Assembly (NCBI GenBank): GCA_010365215.1
Contig: JAAFGT010000003.1
Span: 1 to 64,000 of the forward strand
Source: Acidipila sp.
GTDB taxonomy: Bacteria > Acidobacteriota > Terriglobia > Acidiferrales > UBA7541
Reading direction: 5' to 3'
DNA: 64,000 nucleotides
In this document: one piece after another, positions 6,860-17,005 of the stretch
How the letters are laid out: the number at the start of each line of letters is the position of its first letter
How positions within the stretch are numbered: position 1 is the stretch's first letter
Program-made: the position numbers and the translations under genes
The notes under the pieces: model-generated
Told to the model about the DNA's origin: nothing
Databases searched by the model: none
What the model saw: the letters and a program-made list of their open reading frames with translations, nothing else

Positions 6860-9721
6860 TTAAAACGTTCTGCTAACGGTAAAGCGGATAACGCGCTGCG
6901 GCTCGGCATAACTGAGAGCCTGCGCCTGCCGTGCGAATAGCTGGTTGAGTTGCGGCAATACCTGCGAGTTATACACTCCCGCAGGGAGCGACTGAATAAC
7001 TTGCGGGCTGAGAAAAAAATCGCCCCGCGGGGTGGAGATGATCTGCTTGTAGCGATAGGCGTTGTAAGCCCAGAAAATCCGGAACGGTGCATTGACCACG
7101 GGCAGCTGGACCACGAACTCGACGCCGGTAGAAACACGCGGCTTAAAATTGGATTGAGGGGCCAGCTGCAGCCGCGAAGAAATCGTCTGATTGGGGAACT
7201 GCATGCGCAAATTGTTGAGGCCGGTCGGGTCGAGTCGCAGCTGATCGCGGCGCAGGATGCCATTCACCCCGGCGTCCATGAACAGGCTCATGCTCACCGG
7301 GCCCACCAGCGGTATGCGGTATTCGAGATTGCCCACGGTCTCCAAGTCGCCGCCGGGATAAGCATAGCTGTAAAGAAGAATCGGAATCGCCGGCAAGGTG
7401 ACCAAAAGCGGATTGCCGTTGGCGTCGACCTTAAATGGGTCCTGAAAGCTGATGGACGTGCTCGACCGTTGCGGAACAAAAGCAACCGGCGTAATGGTGC
7501 GCACGTCGAAACCGCGAATGGTGTCTTCCCCGCCCATGAAAAAACGGCTGTAAGGCGGCACCACCGTCCCGTTAAAACCGGTGGCAAAAGCGGAAAGCAC
7601 GCGGAAACCGATCACGTTGCGCTTCTTGTTTATGGGATGAAAATATTTCATCTCAAAGGTGGGCGTGAACGCATTGACGTTGCCCTGCAGCGGTCCACCC
7701 TCCACCGCCAGTGAAACGAAAAACGTTTTGCCGTGCGTAGGATTGAGCACGCTGTCCGTGCTGTTGTAGCTCAGCGTAGGACTCACTTTACTGGAGCGGA
7801 TTCCGCTCAGCGCCGAAGGCCCGGCAATGCTGCGGAACTGCACGTTCTCGAAAAGCAGCCGCGAGGCGTCGCTAAAGGCGGAAATGCTGGTGATGGTGTA
7901 CGCGTAGTTCAGGCCGATGCGCGTGAAAGCCAGGCGCTTCAGGGGATAACTGGCAAATAGAGTAAAGCCTTTGCTGTCCTGATTGTAGTTCTGAATGGCG
8001 TTGGGATCGCCCAGGTTTACCTGGCGGCCGAGGATCAGCGAAGCTTCGCGGCTTTGGTTGAAATTGTAACGGCTGGAGAAAACGGTGAATCCGGTGGAGA
8101 TGGGACGGTCGCGGAAGTAGGGCTCGGTGAAGCCGAACAGAAAATTGCGCTGGCGCGTGCCGAATTCGGCGGAGAAATTCAACGTCTCGCCCAGGCCCAG
8201 GAAATTGTTGGTCTGATAACTGAAACCGACGAACGTACCGGCGATGCCGCTGATCCCGCCGGTCAGGCCGATGGACTGTTTACCTTTCTCCTTCAGCTTG
8301 AGCGCGATATCCACGCTGCTGTCCTTCAGGTTGCGTTTGAGTTCGGCGTGTTCCGGCTTGACGGGCTCAAAATAGTCTAACTGGTTCAGCCGCAGGATGC
8401 TGACCTCCCACAGGCGGTTGCTGAAGATATCGCCTTCATCCAGCAGGATCTCGCGGCGAATGACTTTGTCGCGCGTGGTGGTGTTGCCCACGAACTCGAT
8501 GCGCCCCACGTGAAACTGTTTCTGCTCGTCAAACTCCAGAGTCAGGTTGATCAGCTTGTGCGCGGCATCCACGTCGGTGGCCGGCTGCGGCGTAAAATCG
8601 ATGTATCCGTAATCGCCGTATAGCTTGTGGTAGTCCTCCAAAGCCTTGCGAACTTTCGCCGTGGAGAATATGTCGCCGGTCTTGAGCGGAAAAATCTGCT
8701 GCAGGAACTCGGGCTTGAAAAACAGCGGCTTGTCGGGGTCGATGCTGCGCACCAGCACGCGTCCCATGTGATACAGATCGCCCTGGTCGATGTTTATGGT
8801 GATGTTCGTGGCCTTGCCGTTCTTGCTGCCCAGGAACGGCAGCGGCAAGCCCCCGGCTTTGTCTACCGTCTCGAGGGTAGGCTCCTGCACCAGAACTTGA
8901 AAATATCCGTTGTCCTGGTACATCCCGCGTACTCCGATCTCCAGATCCTCATCCAGCTTGCGGCGATCGTAAGTCTTGCTCATCACGTCCAGGTAGGTGA
9001 TTCCCAGGGGAATCGCGTAAGGCCGCGAATGACGCATGGAGCGCACCAGCTTGCGCTCGGAGAACGCGGTGTTGCCCACGAAGGTAATCTTCCCGACTTT
9101 GACCTTGGGACCCTCTTCCACGAAGAAGGTGAGTTTTACCGCGTTTGTGCCGGGAAGCCGTTCGTAGGTTGGTTTGATGACCGCGAACTGCCGGCCGTGC
9201 TCGCCCAGCAACTCCTTGAGGGCCACCTCGGCGCGCTTTATACGCGTGGGGTCAAACTGGCTCTCCACCGTCAGCCCGACCTTGCGCTCCTTGAATCGGT
9301 CGAGAATATCGGACTCGGTGAGCGAGCTGGCCCCCTTGTATTCAATTCGACGAATTGTGGGCCGCTCCTTGACGTAGAAAACGATAATTCTTGCGTCCGG
9401 ACGATCCGGACTATCCTCAACCTCCAGCCGCACGTCCTCGAAATACTGGGTATTCCACAGAGCCTGGAAATCGCGGCGCAGGGTCTCTTCATTATAGGCA
9501 TCGCCTTCACGCGTGAAAATACGCGAGCGCAGAGTGTCGCGCGGGATTCTTCGATTGCCTACGATATCGATGCGCTGGATGACCGGGTTCTGTGCCTGGA
9601 CGTGCGGAATGGCAAAGCTCGCCAGGACCAGACAGGCCACGGCGGCCAGAGAAAGAAGGTAACGGGAAACTTTTACGAAAGCGGACTGCCCCCCGGGCAA
9701 GGCCGCGATCCCCCAGAACAA
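6860..9721 (-). CDS. bamA: Outer membrane protein assembly factor BamA (Omp85)
   Basis: 953 residues. A TTG start at 9721 is preferred because AAGGAG lies 8 nt upstream on the minus strand and no ATG is available before the signal peptide (hydrophobic run about 22-40, cleavage near HVQAQ). Five POTRA domains follow (about 45-460), recognisable by repeated IxFxGN phrases (ITFVGNTAFSERKL, IEFVGNTTTRDKVI). A 16-strand barrel (about 490-953) contains RFFMGGEDTIRGFDVR, the lid-type VRGF/Y motif, and the protein ends in VSRTF with a terminal Phe. BamA folds and inserts beta-barrel proteins into the outer membrane. It is slightly longer than enterobacterial BamA (about 800) because of barrel loops. 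Confidence 0.97.
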   Translation of the reverse strand: MFWGIAALPGGQSAFVKVSRYLLSLAAVACLVLASFAIPHVQAQNPVIQRIDIVGNRRIPRDTLRSRIFTREGDAYNEETLRRDFQALWNTQYFEDVRLEVEDSPDRPDARIIVFYVKERPTIRRIEYKGASSLTESDILDRFKERKVGLTVESQFDPTRIKRAEVALKELLGEHGRQFAVIKPTYERLPGTNAVKLTFFVEEGPKVKVGKITFVGNTAFSERKLVRSMRHSRPYAIPLGITYLDVMSKTYDRRKLDEDLEIGVRGMYQDNGYFQVLVQEPTLETVDKAGGLPLPFLGSKNGKATNITINIDQGDLYHMGRVLVRSIDPDKPLFFKPEFLQQIFPLKTGDIFSTAKVRKALEDYHKLYGDYGYIDFTPQPATDVDAAHKLINLTLEFDEQKQFHVGRIEFVGNTTTRDKVIRREILLDEGDIFSNRLWEVSILRLNQLDYFEPVKPEHAELKRNLKDSSVDIALKLKEKGKQSIGLTGGISGIAGTFVGFSYQTNNFLGLGETLNFSAEFGTRQRNFLFGFTEPYFRDRPISTGFTVFSSRYNFNQSREASLILGRQVNLGDPNAIQNYNQDSKGFTLFASYPLKRLAFTRIGLNYAYTITSISAFSDASRLLFENVQFRSIAGPSALSGIRSSKVSPTLSYNSTDSVLNPTHGKTFFVSLAVEGGPLQGNVNAFTPTFEMKYFHPINKKRNVIGFRVLSAFATGFNGTVVPPYSRFFMGGEDTIRGFDVRTITPVAFVPQRSSTSISFQDPFKVDANGNPLLVTLPAIPILLYSYAYPGGDLETVGNLEYRIPLVGPVSMSLFMDAGVNGILRRDQLRLDPTGLNNLRMQFPNQTISSRLQLAPQSNFKPRVSTGVEFVVQLPVVNAPFRIFWAYNAYRYKQIISTPRGDFFLSPQVIQSLPAGVYNSQVLPQLNQLFARQAQALSYAEPQRVIRFTVSRTF

Positions 9722-9809
9722 AATAGTGGCTCCTTACCTGTTAGCCCAGGCACCGCGCCTGCGAAGGGTATTTCCCCTTCACAGCTTCAGTCTGAGCCGA
9801 TGAGATTCG

Positions 9810-12236
9810 CTAGTGTACCACCGGGGTTGCTTCGACGGCAGGCCGGAAACCGAGAGCTTCGCCCGAGACAATGACTTCAAGAGTGGCGGGACGCGTAAGA
9901 TTGCCCTGGATCAATGTCTCGGACAGCGGATCTTCCACATATCGCTGCAGCGCGCGCCGCAGCGGCCGGGCGCCGTAATTGCGGTCCGCACAGGTCTTCT
10001 CCAGAATCCACTGGCGCGCCTCGGGCGAGAGCACGATCTGCACCTGGCGATGAATCAACGTGTCGTTGATCTGGCTGGCCAGGATGTCGATGATGCGCAA
10101 CAGATCCTCGTCGGCCAGTGGATTGAAAATAATGATTTCATCGAGGCGGTTCAGGAATTCGGGATTGAACTGGCGCCGCACTTCCACCATGACCATGTCT
10201 TCCATCTTCTGTGTGTGGGATCCGTCAGCGCTCGACTGAAAGCCCATGGTGGAGCGTTTCTCGAGGAATCGCGCGCCCAGGTTGGAGGTCATGATCAGAA
10301 TGGTGTTGCGGAAATCCACCGTATTGCCCAGGCCATCGGAGAGCTGTCCATCTTCAAAAACCTGCAAAAGAATATTGTAGAGATCCGGATGGGCCTTCTC
10401 GATTTCGTCGAGAAGAATAATGGAGTAAGGCGTGCGACGCACCCGTTCGGTAAGCTGCCCGCCCTCTTCATAACCCACGTACCCTGGAGGCGCGCCGATC
10501 AGCTTTGAAACCGAGTGCTTTTCCATGTACTCGGACATGTCGAAACGGATAAGCGCTTTTTCACTGCCGAAAAGGAACTCAGCAAGACGCCGCGCGACTT
10601 CGGTTTTGCCTACTCCCGTGGGTCCCAGGAACAGGAAGCAGCCCACCGGGCGGCCGGGAGCCTTGAGCCCGGCGCGGCTGCGCCGGATCGCGCGCGCCAG
10701 CGCGGTGATCGCTTGATCCTGGCTGATTACCCGGCGATGCAGCTCCACCTCGATGCGCATCAGCTTCTGCTGCTCGTCTTCCTTGATGGCGGTGACCTCG
10801 ACTCCGGTCCAGCGCGCTACCACCTCTTCGATGTCTTCGCGGGTGACTACCCCTGAAACCGAATCGTCGATTTTCAGCTTCTCGCGCAACGCCTGCAGGT
10901 GCTCGCGCTCCTTGCGCTCCTCTTCCGAGTAGAACCGCGCTTTCTCGAATTCATGATTGGCGATGGCCGTTTCCATGCGGTGAGTGATGAACTTGATGCG
11001 CTTCTGCACTTCGGTGATTTCTTCCGGGAGCATGGACTGCCGCAACTTGACGCGCGCGCCCGCTTCATCGATCAGGTCGATAGCCTTATCCGGAAGGTAA
11101 CGATCCGGAATGTAGCGGTTCGAGAGATAGACGGCGTACTGGATAGCCTCTTCCGTGTAGCTGACCGCGTGGAATTTTTCGTAGCGCTCGCGCACACCCT
11201 GCAGCACGCGAATGGCTTCCTCTTCATTGGGCGCGGAAACTTTTATCGCCTGGAAACGGCGTTCCAGCGAGCGGTCGCGTTCCACCGATTTGCGGTACTC
11301 CCCCGGGGTGGTCGCTCCGATGCATTGAATTTCGCCGCGGCTCAGCGCGGGCTTCAAAATGTTGGCGGCGTCCAGCGAGCCCTCGGCCGAGCCTGCGCCC
11401 ACCAGCGTGTGCAGCTCGTCGATGAAGACGATGGCGTTCTGGCTCTCCATCAGTTCCTTCATGATCGTCTTCAGGCGCTCTTCAAACTGGCCGCGATACT
11501 TGGTGCCCGCTACGATCAGCGAGAGATCCAAAGAGAGGATGCGCTTATCGGCCAGAAATGGCGGAACATCGCCGTCGGCGATGCGCTGCGCCAGACCCTC
11601 GACGATGGCCGTCTTGCCCACGCCCGGCTCGCCGATCAGAACAGGATTATTTTTAGTGCGGCGGCACAGGATCTGAATGGCGCGCTCCAGTTCCCGCTCG
11701 CGGCCCACCAGCGGATCGAGCTGGCCTTCCATGGCCGCCTGCGTCAGGTCGCGGCTGAATTCGGTAAGCAGCGAAGTTTCCTTGGGGCGGTTGACGGCCA
11801 CTTTTTCTCCTGCTGCGCGCGCCAGTTCCTCGCGCAGAGTCGATAGGCGCAGACCACGCTCCTGCAACAACTCCGAGCCGAAACATTTTTCCTCGCGCAG
11901 AATTCCCAGCAGCAGATGTTCCGTGCCTACGTGCTTGTGGCCCAGGCGATCGGCTTCTTCGGCGGCATATTTCAGAATGCGATGGCATTCCTGGCTGAGC
12001 GGGACTTCCACGGAAGTGGAGATACGATCGCGGATGGTGATGCGCGTTTCGATTTCCTTGCGAATCGATTCGATGGAGCCGTGCGCGCGGAGAAAACGAT
12101 TGGCCAAAGCCTTATCTTCGCGCAGCAGACCCAGCAGCAGATGCTCCGTCTCGATGTACGGGCTGCCATACTGGGTCGCCTCGTATCGGGCGAAAAAGAT
12201 TACCCGGCGCGCTTTTTCTGTGTATCGCTCAAACAT
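9810..12236 (-). CDS. clpC: ATP-dependent Clp protease ATP-binding subunit ClpC
   Basis: 808 residues. The N-terminal double Clp_N repeat (about 1-145; [20 protein letters not shown] opening) is followed by AAA module 1 (Walker A GEPGVGKT at 202-209; Walker B FIDELH at about 271-276), a UVR-type middle domain (about 420-455), and AAA module 2 (Walker A GPTGVGKT in the second half; [23 protein letters not shown]). This is ClpC rather than ClpA or ClpB: the middle domain is short and the Clp_N opening is ClpC-like. ClpC unfolds substrates for ClpP. The start ATG overlaps the end of the upstream lolD-like gene by 8 nt, suggesting translational coupling. Confidence 0.95.
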   Translation of the reverse strand: MFERYTEKARRVIFFARYEATQYGSPYIETEHLLLGLLREDKALANRFLRAHGSIESIRKEIETRITIRDRISTSVEVPLSQECHRILKYAAEEADRLGHKHVGTEHLLLGILREEKCFGSELLQERGLRLSTLREELARAAGEKVAVNRPKETSLLTEFSRDLTQAAMEGQLDPLVGRERELERAIQILCRRTKNNPVLIGEPGVGKTAIVEGLAQRIADGDVPPFLADKRILSLDLSLIVAGTKYRGQFEERLKTIMKELMESQNAIVFIDELHTLVGAGSAEGSLDAANILKPALSRGEIQCIGATTPGEYRKSVERDRSLERRFQAIKVSAPNEEEAIRVLQGVRERYEKFHAVSYTEEAIQYAVYLSNRYIPDRYLPDKAIDLIDEAGARVKLRQSMLPEEITEVQKRIKFITHRMETAIANHEFEKARFYSEEERKEREHLQALREKLKIDDSVSGVVTREDIEEVVARWTGVEVTAIKEDEQQKLMRIEVELHRRVISQDQAITALARAIRRSRAGLKAPGRPVGCFLFLGPTGVGKTEVARRLAEFLFGSEKALIRFDMSEYMEKHSVSKLIGAPPGYVGYEEGGQLTERVRRTPYSIILLDEIEKAHPDLYNILLQVFEDGQLSDGLGNTVDFRNTILIMTSNLGARFLEKRSTMGFQSSADGSHTQKMEDMVMVEVRRQFNPEFLNRLDEIIIFNPLADEDLLRIIDILASQINDTLIHRQVQIVLSPEARQWILEKTCADRNYGARPLRRALQRYVEDPLSETLIQGNLTRPATLEVIVSGEALGFRPAVEATPVVH

Positions 12237-13002
12237 TCGTCACCCGCTCGGTAATTAGGCCGTGCTCGAGATTGAGAATGCGGTCGCAACGACGCGCCAA
12301 GGAAAGATTATGCGTTGCCACTAACGACGTCAACTGCCGGGTGCGGTGCAAGCTCTGCATCAGTTGGAAAACCGACTCCGCGGTCTGCTCATCCAGGTCG
12401 CCGGTAGGTTCATCCGCCAGCAGCAGCGCCGGATCCCCGGCCAGTGCCCGCGCCAGCGCTACACGTTGCTGCTCCCCGCCGGAAAGCGAGGCAGCGCTCG
12501 ATTCCGCGCGGCTGCCAAGTCCCACCTGGTCGAGCCGCTCATGCGCCGTGGCCTGTGCCGTGGAGGTAGAGACCCCCCGCAAAAACAGTGGAAAGGCGAC
12601 GTTCTCGGCGGCAGTGAAATCCGCCAATAGATGATGACGCTGCCAGACAAATCCTATCTGGCGGTTTCGAAACTCGGCCAGCTCCGAGTTTGAAAAGGAA
12701 CTCACCACTTTCCCTGCAAAGTATACTGTACCGCTTGTTGGAGTGTCCAGCGCAGCCAGAATGTGCAGCAGTGTGCTTTTTCCGCATCCCGACGGCCCTA
12801 CCACTGCCACCATCTCTCCGCGCTGCAGGCTCAGTGTAACTCCACTCAAAATTTCTCCCGCCGCTCGATAATGCTTATGCAAGCCTTCGGCGCGGAGAAC
12901 TTCTCCGCCCGAATCCGGCCGCTCCCTGGTCATGTTCTCAGTCACTGTCATGTTCCCAGTCGCTATTGTCCTTGCTTCAGGATTGTTACTGCTTTCTGCC
13001 AT
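12229..13002 (-). CDS. lolD: ABC transporter ATPase, LolD-like
   Basis: 257 residues as the longest frame. Walker A GPSGCGKST is at 69-77, then the Q-loop region (FVWQRHHLLADFTAAENVAFPL), signature SLSGGEQQRVALARAL, Walker B ALLLADEPTGDLDE and the H-loop (VATHNLSLARR). The GEQ signature and ENVAFPL are typical of the MacB/LolD/FtsE class that powers mechanotransmission permeases. The permease gene upstream (13309-14535) is the likely partner in releasing lipoproteins from the inner membrane. The true start is uncertain: residues 1-35 are not part of the fold, and two candidate ATGs (12951, 12933) lie inside an 18-bp tandem repeat; Shine-Dalgarno sequences are weak at all three. Confidence 0.88.
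   Translation of the reverse strand: MAESSNNPEARTIATGNMTVTENMTRERPDSGGEVLRAEGLHKHYRAAGEILSGVTLSLQRGEMVAVVGPSGCGKSTLLHILAALDTPTSGTVYFAGKVVSSFSNSELAEFRNRQIGFVWQRHHLLADFTAAENVAFPLFLRGVSTSTAQATAHERLDQVGLGSRAESSAASLSGGEQQRVALARALAGDPALLLADEPTGDLDEQTAESVFQLMQSLHRTRQLTSLVATHNLSLARRCDRILNLEHGLITERVTNV
12929..12964 (-). repeat. 18-bp tandem repeat over the lolD-like start region
   Basis: Two adjacent 18-bp units (12929-12946 and 12947-12964) match at 16 of 18 positions; each carries one ATG on the minus strand with GGGAAC or GAGAAC in front. In the long reading frame they encode the repeated residues ENM/GNM. Confidence 0.65.
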
Positions 13003-13308
13003 TCTCGATGGTTAGATGCCCGCGAAGGCAAAGACTATGCCCGGTGGACCCGCCGATCGCGTCGTGCGCAATTGTTTTCCCTTTTTAGCAATTCGATAGT
13101 GTGCAGCCCGCTGAATTCCCACCTACTCCCATTTCTGGCACCCAACGATTCCTGCAAAGTACCGCGAATCATAGCATTGGCGAAAAATCGTAACTGGCCT
13201 CGAACCAAGCTTACGTCGGTGGTGGATTTTTCAAATGATAAGCGAAAGTATAAGGAGCACGCAGGCGGCCAATCCGGTCGCGGCTGCAAGATTCCCGGTT
13301 TCAGGATC
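13003..13308 (-). other. 306-bp gap between lolC/E-like and lolD-like genes
   Basis: No convincing gene. A 93-codon minus-strand frame (13316-13035) begins with an ATGAGTAA overlap on the permease stop, but its predicted product has no fold-like pattern and no family resemblance. No terminator or strong promoter was recognised. Lol operon genes are normally tightly packed, so a gap here is unusual. Confidence 0.5.
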
Positions 13309-14535
13309 TTACTCATAACGCAGGGTTTCAGCAGGTACGATACGCGCGGCCATTTGCGCCGGGTAGACCGTCGCCCCGCCGCATATTGCGATCACCGCCA
13401 GAGCAATCCAAAAAGCGTCGAGCGCGCTCGGATGGAATGGCACGTAGGAAATGGCGTACACCTCCGGGTCAAGAGCTACCAGCCTCCAATGGTTCGCGGC
13501 TAGAGCTATGGAATACCCGGTCACTGCGCCTGCCAGAGTTCCTATCGCGCCGGCCACCAATCCTTGGAGGACAAAAATGGCGCGTATCTGCTCACGGCGC
13601 GCGCCCAGGGCCATCAGCACGGCGATGTCTCGCGCCTTGTCGGCCACGGTCATGGCCAGAACCACGAGGATATTAAGCCCGGCGACGAAGGTGATCAGCC
13701 CGATGAAAATCGCGGTCACCAGTTTTTCCAGGCGCAGCGCGCGAAAAAGCGCGCGATTTTCTTCCGCCCAGGTGCGCGCAACAAATCCGTTGCCGGCTTT
13801 TCCCGCCAATTCCGGCGCGGCGGCAGCGGCCCGGTCGGCCTGGTTCAGACGCACTTCTATAACGTTGGCGACGTCACCCGCGCCAGCCAGTGCTTGCGCC
13901 GAGCCCAGCGTAACGAATCCCCAGTTGGCATCGTAATCATAGAAGCCGGATTCAAAAACCCCACTCACCAGAAAGCGCCGCGTCCGTGGCACCACGCCGA
14001 AAGGCGTGAGGCGGCCCTGCGGGCTGGTCAGCGTGACGTAATCGCCTGCGGCAATTTTCAGGTCCTGCGCCAGCACGCGCCCCAGCAGCAGCGCGGCAAT
14101 TCCGTCCTTATCCGCAGCAAACGCCGCGGGCACTCCAGACATGTGCGCGAAGACCTGATTGGTTTGTCCCTCGACGTTGGGATCCACTCCCTTGAGCACA
14201 AGTCCGCGCGCCTGATTGCCGGTGGAGAGCAGCACGGTCTGATAGAGGGCAGGCGAGGCGCCCGCCACCCCGGGCACGGAGCGAAGTCGATCAGCTACGG
14301 AAAGGTAATCAGCGATTCCGGCCGAGCCGGGGCGTGACAAATGAACGTGGGCGGAGACGGCCAGGAGGCGCTCCTGCAGCGCGCTGCGGAAGCCCGTGTT
14401 CATCGCCAAGGCGACAATGAGCGTGGCCACGCCGGCGGCAACTCCCAATACGGAAAGCCAGGAGACCAGCCGCAAAACGGCAGGCTTGTTGCGCGAGCGC
14501 AGGTAGCGAAGCGCCACCAGCCACTCAACGCGCAT
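13309..14535 (-). CDS. Lipoprotein-releasing ABC transporter permease, LolC/LolE-like
   Basis: 408 residues with the FtsX/MacB topology: an opening cytoplasmic helix (RVEWLVALRYLRSRNKPAVLR), a first membrane segment (about 25-47), a large periplasmic domain (about 50-275), and three C-terminal membrane segments (about 277-300, 322-350, 370-392). The N-terminal ALRYLR phrase and the ALGARREQIRAIFVLQG coupling helix are hallmarks of LolC/E. It should work with the downstream LolD-like ATPase. The start overlaps the lysS stop by one base (TGATG), so the two are translationally coupled. Only one permease is present here; in many non-proteobacteria a single LolF-type homodimer serves both roles. 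Confidence 0.9.
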   Translation of the reverse strand: MRVEWLVALRYLRSRNKPAVLRLVSWLSVLGVAAGVATLIVALAMNTGFRSALQERLLAVSAHVHLSRPGSAGIADYLSVADRLRSVPGVAGASPALYQTVLLSTGNQARGLVLKGVDPNVEGQTNQVFAHMSGVPAAFAADKDGIAALLLGRVLAQDLKIAAGDYVTLTSPQGRLTPFGVVPRTRRFLVSGVFESGFYDYDANWGFVTLGSAQALAGAGDVANVIEVRLNQADRAAAAAPELAGKAGNGFVARTWAEENRALFRALRLEKLVTAIFIGLITFVAGLNILVVLAMTVADKARDIAVLMALGARREQIRAIFVLQGLVAGAIGTLAGAVTGYSIALAANHWRLVALDPEVYAISYVPFHPSALDAFWIALAVIAICGGATVYPAQMAARIVPAETLRYE

Positions 14536-16112
14536 CAGTTTCCGCCGGGCTTTTCCGCTTCGTTGCGCGTGTTTGCCTCGGGACGCAGCAGCGGAAAGAG
14601 AATCACCTCGCGGATGGAGTGCGCGTCGGTGAGCAGCATGGTCAGCCGGTCGACGCCCAAGCCCATGCCCGCGGCCGGCGGCATTCCGTGGGAAAGAGCG
14701 CGAATGTAATCAAGGTCCACTTGCTTGGGCACTTCCATCCCGCCCTGCGCGACTTGCGCCGCGAAACGGCGTTCCTGCTCCACCGGGTCGTTCAGCTCGG
14801 AGAATCCGTTGCCGATCTCCATGCCCGCCACGTAGATTTCAAACCGCTCGGCGAGCGTGGGGTCGTCCTTGCGCACTTTCGAAAGCGGGGAAATGTCCGT
14901 GGGAAAATCGTAGATTGTGGTCGGCTGTATTAAGTGTTGTTCCGCTACCTTTTCAAACAGTTGGCCGGTCAACTCGCCGTCGGTGAATTTGATTTCTAAC
15001 CCTGCCGGACTCGCTGCGGGATTAGCTTCCTTGGAACGTGAAGCTGCGGAGCCGTTATAGCGCTCCGTCACACTGCGCGGCCCGCCCGGTGCGGAGAGCT
15101 CAGCCACCGTGGGCGTAGCACCGGCGTTTGCCGGCCAGTAATGGCAGATCGCTTCGCGCATGGAGAGGCGCTGGAACCGGCTGAAATCCAGATCCACCTC
15201 GCCGTAATGCACGGTCAAGCCCCCGGCAATGGTCTGCACCACGCCGCGCACCATCTCCTCGTTCAAATCCATGAAGTCGCGATAGTCGGCGTAAGCCTGG
15301 TAAAACTCCAGCATGGTGAATTCCGGGTTGTGATTCCGGGACAGACCCTCATTACGAAAGTTGCGATTAATCTCGTACACGCGGTCCAGGCCCCCGACTA
15401 CCAGGCGCTTCAGATACAGTTCCGGGGCGATGCGCAAATAGAGATCGATATCCAGTGTGTTGTGGTGAGTGATGAAGGGCCGCGCCGTGGCGCCGCCGGC
15501 GATGGGGTGCATCATCGGCGTTTCTACTTCAATGAAGCCGCGCGCATCGAGAAACCGGCGCAACTCCTGCACGATTCGCGCCCGCACGGTGAAAATTTCG
15601 CGCACTTTCTCGTTGGCAATGAGGTCCACGTACCGCTGGCGGTAGCGCAGCTCGATGTCGGTCAAGCCGTGCCACTTCTCCGGCAGCGGCAGCAACGCCT
15701 TGGCCAGAAGTTGCAGCTCGGTGGCCCACACGGAGAGTTCGCCCGTCCGGGTGCGAAATAAATGCCCGGTGATTCCAATAATGTCGCCAATATCCAAAAG
15801 GCGGTAGAGCTCGAAACCGCGTTCTCCGACAACGTCCAGCTTTGCGTAGATCTGCAAACGCACGCCCTGACCGAGAATGTGCGCGAACCCGGCTTTGCCA
15901 TGGCCTCGCAGGCTCACCAAACGGCCGCTTACCTTGACGGAGACTTTTTGGGCGTCAAGCTCCTGCGCCGTGCGCGGGCCGAACGTGGACAAAATTTCCG
16001 CTGGCGTGTGCGTGAAATCAAAGCGGCGAGGGTAGGCCTCTACCCCCAGCTTTTCAATCTCCTGGAGATTTTTCTGCCGTTGCTGGTACTGCTCGAGCGG
16101 TTCGAAAGGCAA
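14535..16112 (-). CDS. lysS: Lysyl-tRNA synthetase, class II
   Basis: About 525 residues from TTG 16112, chosen because AGAGGA sits 7 nt upstream; a longer frame from TTG 16169 adds 19 unconserved residues. The N-terminal OB-fold anticodon-binding domain ([18 protein letters not shown]) precedes the class II core: the dimer-interface motif 1 region, motif 2 [28 protein letters not shown]-type segment (here [14 protein letters not shown]), and motif 3 [15 protein letters not shown]. It charges tRNA-Lys. Between the YWPAN segment and [14 protein letters not shown] there is an extra low-complexity stretch of about 25 residues compared with E. coli LysS, encoded by DNA rich in small hairpins (14997-15066). 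It is followed by the permease gene (1-nt overlap). Confidence 0.95.
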   Translation of the reverse strand: MPFEPLEQYQQRQKNLQEIEKLGVEAYPRRFDFTHTPAEILSTFGPRTAQELDAQKVSVKVSGRLVSLRGHGKAGFAHILGQGVRLQIYAKLDVVGERGFELYRLLDIGDIIGITGHLFRTRTGELSVWATELQLLAKALLPLPEKWHGLTDIELRYRQRYVDLIANEKVREIFTVRARIVQELRRFLDARGFIEVETPMMHPIAGGATARPFITHHNTLDIDLYLRIAPELYLKRLVVGGLDRVYEINRNFRNEGLSRNHNPEFTMLEFYQAYADYRDFMDLNEEMVRGVVQTIAGGLTVHYGEVDLDFSRFQRLSMREAICHYWPANAGATPTVAELSAPGGPRSVTERYNGSAASRSKEANPAASPAGLEIKFTDGELTGQLFEKVAEQHLIQPTTIYDFPTDISPLSKVRKDDPTLAERFEIYVAGMEIGNGFSELNDPVEQERRFAAQVAQGGMEVPKQVDLDYIRALSHGMPPAAGMGLGVDRLTMLLTDAHSIREVILFPLLRPEANTRNEAEKPGGN

Positions 16113-16211
16113 GCTGTGTTCCTCTGGATCTTTCGGGCGGAGTATATCGGCGGCTGCGTCCCAGCGCAAGACAACCAGCGGGGTCCCGCGCTCGAAACCA
16201 TGCTGGCTGTC

Positions 16212-16829
16212 TTAATGATGATGCGGGGACTTGGCCGGCGCCTTGGCCGGAGAAGTCTCGCCGTCGAGAAAATCTTCTTCCTGCTTTTCCTCTTCGCGCT
16301 CCGCCTCGCTCTTTGGGTTAAAGCGCCCCATTTCCTTCATCTCTTCAGGACCCATCTTGACCAGATGGCGAATAAAGAGGACGAGCTTCCAGCTATCTTC
16401 ATCGTCGGTGGCCTCGCCCCAAGCCGGCATCCCGGTCAGGCGGATTCCGTTATGGATTATGGAATAGAGTTCGCCATCCGTTAGCGCTTGCGTTGACGGC
16501 AGACGCATGTCGGGAGCCTTTGGGTAGAGATTCCGGCCGATTTCCGTCTGTCCGGCACCGTCGTTGCCATGGCAGGTGGCGCAGTGATCGGCGAAATGAT
16601 TTCGCGCCTCCACCAGAATCTCCGGCGTGGGAATGAATGGATTCTTCTGATCCCTGGCGGCGCGCGGTGTCGCCATACGCCGGGCGGCGCGGGCCACGTA
16701 ACTCTCCAGAAAAGAGGGCTCCTCGCGCGCACTGACTCCTTTGCGCATCATGATCCATGCCTCTGCCGCGATCCCGGCTACAGCGGCCAGTAGCGCCAGA
16801 ACGAAAGTAATGGCAATTTTTCTTCGCAT
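16212..16829 (-). CDS. Membrane-anchored mono-haem cytochrome c
   Basis: 205 residues. An N-terminal hydrophobic segment (about 6-27, MRRKIAITFVLALLAAVAG) serves as signal or anchor. A single haem-binding CATCH motif is at 83-87, within HFADHCATCHGNDGAG, and a candidate distal Met ligand lies in IRLTGMPAWG about 50 residues later: the class I cytochrome c (cbb3-type / PF13442) arrangement. The C-terminal tail is Glu/Lys-rich and ends KSPHHH. It probably carries electrons in the periplasm. It is the most upstream gene of the minus-strand block here; the partner oxidoreductase is not in the window. Confidence 0.88.
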   Translation of the reverse strand: MRRKIAITFVLALLAAVAGIAAEAWIMMRKGVSAREEPSFLESYVARAARRMATPRAARDQKNPFIPTPEILVEARNHFADHCATCHGNDGAGQTEIGRNLYPKAPDMRLPSTQALTDGELYSIIHNGIRLTGMPAWGEATDDEDSWKLVLFIRHLVKMGPEEMKEMGRFNPKSEAEREEEKQEEDFLDGETSPAKAPAKSPHHH

Positions 16830-17005
16830 CGCTACGCGGTCCAGTCTACGCTCACGCCTATCGCCTCATCCGGCATCCGTTAGTATCCGGCATTTGTAGC
16901 GCGGAGAGAATCCCCTAAATCAGCAGGGGGGTACCTCCCCGCGGCGGTCTGGCTCTGCTATAGTTTACCCGCGGGCCCGGCCCGGGCACTTGGGAGCCAA
17001 TAAAA

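Noticed and set aside
8627-9874. 415-codon plus-strand frame opposite bamA
   Set aside because: Antisense shadow of bamA in a high-GC genome; Leu/Gly/Gln-biased product with no domain.
13035-13316. 93-codon minus-strand frame in the lolC/lolD gap
   Set aside because: It has an ATGAGTAA overlap with the permease stop, which is tempting, but the predicted product has no signal, membrane segment or domain and an unnatural composition.
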